Of a stretch of 64,000 nt of DNA, positions 60,953 to 64,000 are shown piece after piece. The translations under genes were made by a program, and so were the position numbers. The notes beneath the pieces were generated by a model. It ran no database searches. It saw nothing but the letters and a program-made list of their open reading frames with translations, and was not told the DNA's origin. How positions within the stretch are numbered: the stretch's first letter is position 1; each line of letters opens with the position of its first letter. Source of the DNA: Sulfurisoma sp963709555 (GTDB lineage: Bacteria > Pseudomonadota > Gammaproteobacteria > Burkholderiales > Rhodocyclaceae); contig CAVPWR010000005.1 in NCBI GenBank assembly GCA_963709555.1, forward strand, positions 330,541 through 394,540. Reading direction: 5' to 3'.

Positions 60953-62539
60953 TCAGTGACGGAAGTGGCGGAAACCGGTGACTACCATAGCGATGTTCTG
61001 CTCGTCGGCCGCAGCGATGACTTCGGCGTCGCGCACCGAGCCGCCGGGCTGGATCACGGCGGTGGCGCCGGCCTGGGCCAGCACGTCGAGGCCGTCGCGG
61101 AAGGGGAAGAAGGCGTCGGACGCGACGACCGAGCCCTTGACCGTCATCTTGTTGTTCTCGGCCTTGATGGCGGCGATGCGGGCGGAGTCGACGCGGCTCA
61201 TCTGGCCGGCGCCGACGCCGACGGTCATGCCGTCCTTGCAATAGACGATGGCGTTGGACTTGACGTACTTGGCGACGCGCCAGGCGAACAGCAGGTCGCG
61301 CATTTCCTGCTCGGTCGGCACGCGCTTGGTCACCACCTTGATGTCGGACTGGGTGATGCGCGCCTCGTCGGCCGTCTGTACCAGCAGGCCGCCACCGACA
61401 CGCTTGTAGTCGAAGGCGCCGGCATTTGCGCCCATCGGCACGATCAGCACGCGCAGGTTCTGCTTGGCGGCGAAGACGGCGCGGGCCTCCGGCGTGATCT
61501 CGGGGGCGATGATGACCTCGGCGAACTGGCCGGAAACGGCTTCGGCGGTGGCCTTGTCGATGGCGCAGTTGAAGGCGATGATGCCGCCAAAGGCCGAGGT
61601 GGGATCGGTGGAGAAGGCGCGGCGGTAGGCTTCCTCGGCCGTCGCGCCCAGCGCCACGCCGCAGGGGTTGGCGTGCTTGACGATCACGCACGTGGCCGGG
61701 TTGTCGGATGAGTCGAACGCCTTCACCGCTTCCCACGCTGCGTCGGCGTCGCCGATGTTGTTGTAGGAGAGTTCCTTGCCTTGCAGCTGCTGGTAGCTGG
61801 CGATGCTGCCGGGCACCGCCACCGGCTCGCGGTAGAAGGCGGCCTGCTGGTGCGGGTTCTCGCCGTAGCGCATGGTGTCGGCCTTGTCGAAGGCCAGTTG
61901 CAGGCGCTCGGGGAAGGTGGTGCGCTTGTTGTCGGCGTCGAGGCTGGTCAGGTAGTTGGCGATGGCCCCGTCGTAGCGCGCGGTGTGCACGAAGGCCTTC
62001 TTCGCCAGGTCGAAGCGGGTGGTGTAGGAGAGGACGCCGCCATTGTTCCTGAGTTCCTCGACGATGGCCGCATAGTCCTGCGGGTCGGTGACGACGGCGC
62101 AACCACCCTTTTCATTGCCGTGGTTCTTGGCCGCGGCGCGCACCATGGTCGGGCCGCCGATGTCGATGTTCTCGATCGCGTCCTCGAGCGTGCAGTCCTT
62201 CCTGGCGATGGCCTGCTGGAAGGGATAGAGGTTGACGACGACGAGGTCGATGGCCGGGATGCCGTGTTTTTCCATGGTCGCCGCGTGCTCGGCGTTGCCG
62301 CGGATGCCGAGGATGCCGCCATGCACCTTGGGATGCAGCGTCTTGACGCGGCCGTCGAGCATCTCGGGAAATCCGGTGTAGTCGGAAACGTCGGTGACCG
62401 CGATGCCGGCGTCGCGCAGCAGCTTGGCGGTGCCGCCGGTAGACAACAGCTTGATGCCGAGGGCGGCGAGTTCGCGCGCGAAATCGACGGCGCCGTGCTT
62501 GTCGGAAACGCTGATCAGGGCCTGGGTAACTTTGGTCAT
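60953..62539 (-). CDS. purH: Bifunctional AICAR transformylase/IMP cyclohydrolase
   Basis: Last two steps of IMP synthesis. 528 residues. N-terminal cyclohydrolase with ALISVSDKHGAVDFARELA and GFPEMLDGRVKTLHPKVHGG; C-terminal transformylase with RYGENPHQQAAFYR, KHANPCGVA and the late SDAFFPFRDGLD. Starts 11 bases after fis. Confidence 0.97.
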   Translation of the reverse strand: MTKVTQALISVSDKHGAVDFARELAALGIKLLSTGGTAKLLRDAGIAVTDVSDYTGFPEMLDGRVKTLHPKVHGGILGIRGNAEHAATMEKHGIPAIDLVVVNLYPFQQAIARKDCTLEDAIENIDIGGPTMVRAAAKNHGNEKGGCAVVTDPQDYAAIVEELRNNGGVLSYTTRFDLAKKAFVHTARYDGAIANYLTSLDADNKRTTFPERLQLAFDKADTMRYGENPHQQAAFYREPVAVPGSIASYQQLQGKELSYNNIGDADAAWEAVKAFDSSDNPATCVIVKHANPCGVALGATAEEAYRRAFSTDPTSAFGGIIAFNCAIDKATAEAVSGQFAEVIIAPEITPEARAVFAAKQNLRVLIVPMGANAGAFDYKRVGGGLLVQTADEARITQSDIKVVTKRVPTEQEMRDLLFAWRVAKYVKSNAIVYCKDGMTVGVGAGQMSRVDSARIAAIKAENNKMTVKGSVVASDAFFPFRDGLDVLAQAGATAVIQPGGSVRDAEVIAAADEQNIAMVVTGFRHFRH

Positions 62540-62549
62540 GGTTGAAGCC

Positions 62550-62780
62550 TCAGAGTAGATCGTGTTCGGTGAGTTTCTTGCGCAGGGTGTTGCGGTTGAT
62601 GCCGAGCATCTGGGCGGCGACGGTCTGGTTGCCGCTGGCCTGCTTCATGATCACCTCCAGCATCGGCCGTTCGACGGCGGCCAGCACCATGTCGTAAATG
62701 GCGTGGGGCGCCTGGCCTTCGAGGTCGCGGAAATAGCGGTTGAGGCTGCGCTTGACGCAGTCGGAAATCTCGTTGCTCAT
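62550..62780 (-). CDS. fis: Fis-family DNA-binding protein
   Basis: A nucleoid-associated regulator of 76 residues. The C-terminal helix-turn-helix GNQTVAAQMLGINRNTLRKK matches Fis. It overlaps the dusB stop (ATGA), reproducing the common dusB-fis order, and precedes purH. It is shorter than enterobacterial Fis at the N terminus, as usual in betaproteobacteria. Confidence 0.93.
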   Translation of the reverse strand: MSNEISDCVKRSLNRYFRDLEGQAPHAIYDMVLAAVERPMLEVIMKQASGNQTVAAQMLGINRNTLRKKLTEHDLL

Positions 62781-63790
62781 GCGGCTTCTTTGTAGGTCAG
62801 TCGTTCGTTGGCGACGGCCAATCCATCGTCGGCGAGGAAGAACTCGTCGGTCGCGGCCATCTGCTCCTCGACGCCCTGCAGCTGGTTCATTGCATGGCGG
62901 AAGTGCGACGCGCCGACCAGGCCCTTGGTGTACCAGCCGATGTGCTTGCGTGCGATCTTGACGCCGGTCTGTTCACCGTAGAAGGCGTAGAGGTCGGCCA
63001 TGTGCGCGCGCAGGATGGCGTGGATCTCGGCGACTTGCGGCGGGGGCAACAGTTTGCCTGTCCTGAGGTAGTGCTCGATCTCGCGGAACAGCCAGGGCCG
63101 TCCCTGTGCGGCGCGGCCGATCATGACGCCGTCGGCCCGGGTGTAATCCAGCACGAATTTCGCCTTCTGCGGCGAGGTGATGTCGCCGTTGGCGATCACC
63201 GGAATGCTCACCCGCGACTTCACGTCGGCGATGGTGTCGTATTCCGCGCAGCCCTGGTACTGGTCGGCGCGGGTGCGGCCGTGGATGGCGATGGCGCGGA
63301 TGCCCGACTCCTGCGCGATGCGGGCGATGGCCGGGGCGTTCCTGTTCTCGCGGTTCCAGCCGGTGCGGAACTTCAGCGTTACCGGTGTGTTGGGCACGGC
63401 ACCGACCACGGCCTCGAGGATCTTTGCCACCAGCGCCTCGTGCTGCATCAGCGCCGAGCCGGCCATGACGTTGCAGACCTTCTTCGCCGGGCAGCCCATG
63501 TTGATGTCGATGATCTGGGCGCCTTCGTCGACGTTGTACCTGGCCGCCTCGGCCATCATCGCCGGGTCGGCGCCGGCGATCTGCACCGAGATCGGCTCGA
63601 CCTCGCCGTCGTGGTTGGCGCGGCGCCGCGTCTTGGCACTGCCGTAGAGCAGGGAGTTCGACGTCACCATTTCCGACACCGCCAAGCCGGCGCCGAGCTG
63701 CTTGCACAGCTGGCGGAACGGACGATCGGTGACCCCGGCCATGGGCGCGACGAATAGATTGTTGCGCAGCTGAAAGCCGAGGAAGTCCAT
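62777..63790 (-). CDS. dusB: tRNA-dihydrouridine synthase B
   Basis: FMN enzyme reducing uridine in tRNA D-loops. 337 residues. APMAGVTDRPFRQLCKQLG, INMGCPAKKVCN with the catalytic Cys, AIHGRTRADQYQG and MIGRAAQGRPWLF are diagnostic. First gene of the minus-strand operon with fis, purH, ORF6N, purD, hemF. Upstream sequence to the window end shows no clear gene. Confidence 0.95.
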   Translation of the reverse strand: MDFLGFQLRNNLFVAPMAGVTDRPFRQLCKQLGAGLAVSEMVTSNSLLYGSAKTRRRANHDGEVEPISVQIAGADPAMMAEAARYNVDEGAQIIDINMGCPAKKVCNVMAGSALMQHEALVAKILEAVVGAVPNTPVTLKFRTGWNRENRNAPAIARIAQESGIRAIAIHGRTRADQYQGCAEYDTIADVKSRVSIPVIANGDITSPQKAKFVLDYTRADGVMIGRAAQGRPWLFREIEHYLRTGKLLPPPQVAEIHAILRAHMADLYAFYGEQTGVKIARKHIGWYTKGLVGASHFRHAMNQLQGVEEQMAATDEFFLADDGLAVANERLTYKEAA

Positions 63791-64000
63791 CGCGGGTCGG
63801 GAAACGGGGCGAAAACGGGAAGGCGCGGATTCTACCCCAGTCCGCTTAATATTTGTGCAATGGACGCTACGTGGAACCTGCTGTGATTGGCCCCGGCGAG
63901 GGAGGTGCTGGCTCTGTGGTGGGGGAAGGCGTTCACGGTGTTTGTAATCTATTCAGCGTTTCCCCTAGGCGTCGCGATGGATTTCCTGTCCGTTCCTTAG
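63791..64000. other. Window end, no gene identified
   Basis: About 210 bases upstream of dusB. An AT-richer TTAATATTTG near 63846 could be part of a promoter, but no clean -35/-10 pair is evident. No open frame of useful length or recognisable RNA is seen. Confidence 0.4.

Overview
The window is one contiguous piece of a GC-rich betaproteobacterial chromosome, most likely Rhodocyclales-like. This is inferred from gene content and order: ubiC-ubiA, bioC-bioH-bioF-bioA with divergent bioD, argH next to an AlgZ/AlgR-type pair, hemC-hemD-hemX-hemY, a CIRCE-controlled groESL, and two sodium:solute symporter operons with small partner proteins. I see no transposase, integrase, rRNA operon or CRISPR array. 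The single tRNA is tRNA-Phe(GAA).

Layout. 1-5.7 kb: end of ubiC, ubiA, and the biotin genes. 5.7-6.1 kb: a non-coding stretch with structured hairpin repeats. 6.1-15.4 kb: ubiD, a large PAS/GGDEF protein, a DUF47-Pit phosphate pair, dacB and a gene of unknown function. 15.4-18.4 kb: groES-groEL with a perfect CIRCE, a stack of three hairpins, a FixJ-type remnant and lapA. 18.6-23.5 kb: a TctD/TctE-like two-component system and the first symporter operon. 24-26 kb: a TPR protein, a small membrane protein and a cyclase-hemerythrin fusion. 26.2-31.4 kb: an octaheme cytochrome sulfur cluster (octaheme cytochrome c, cytochrome b, monoheme cytochrome c, YeeE/YedE transporter, three-domain periplasmic rhodanese) behind a well-placed FNR-type box. 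31.6-33.6 kb: the second symporter operon (DUF485-ActP). 33.7-37.6 kb: tRNA-Phe, hemA, prfA, prmC, grxD. 37.6-44.2 kb: a broken fructosamine kinase gene, two Ser/Thr kinases with cyclic-nucleotide-binding-like tails, argH and the AlgZ/AlgR-like pair. 44.4-48.0 kb: a bufferin-type RiPP operon (ECF sigma factor, zinc-finger anti-sigma, EGKCG precursor peptide, MNIO enzyme, DUF2063 partner, DoxX protein, cysteine-rich CWC protein). 48-54 kb: HD-GYP protein, peroxiredoxin-like protein, ppc, thioredoxin-fold protein. 54.2-58.3 kb: hemC-hemD-hemX-hemY. 58.3-63.8 kb: a tightly packed minus-strand operon dusB-fis-purH-ORF6N-purD-hemF.

How the parts work together. Tetrapyrrole synthesis is unusually well represented (hemA, hemC, hemD, hemX, hemY, hemF), which suits an organism making multiheme cytochromes. 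The two symporter operons share an 11-bp-phased upstream motif and may both answer to the neighbouring response regulator. The bufferin operon is expected to make a secreted, cysteine-modified peptide that buffers copper or similar soft metals. The octaheme cluster looks like a quinone-linked periplasmic redox module for tetrathionate or a related sulfur or nitrogen substrate, coupled to sulfur uptake and handling.

Two features affect every reading of this window. First, at least 13 conserved genes or gene parts carry single-base frameshifts, nearly all insertions. This pattern points to residual sequence error rather than gene decay. Second, short dispersed repeats, including one family with an AAAAGTCGGCGCT end, sit between genes and also inside or at the ends of coding regions, where they add peptide segments.
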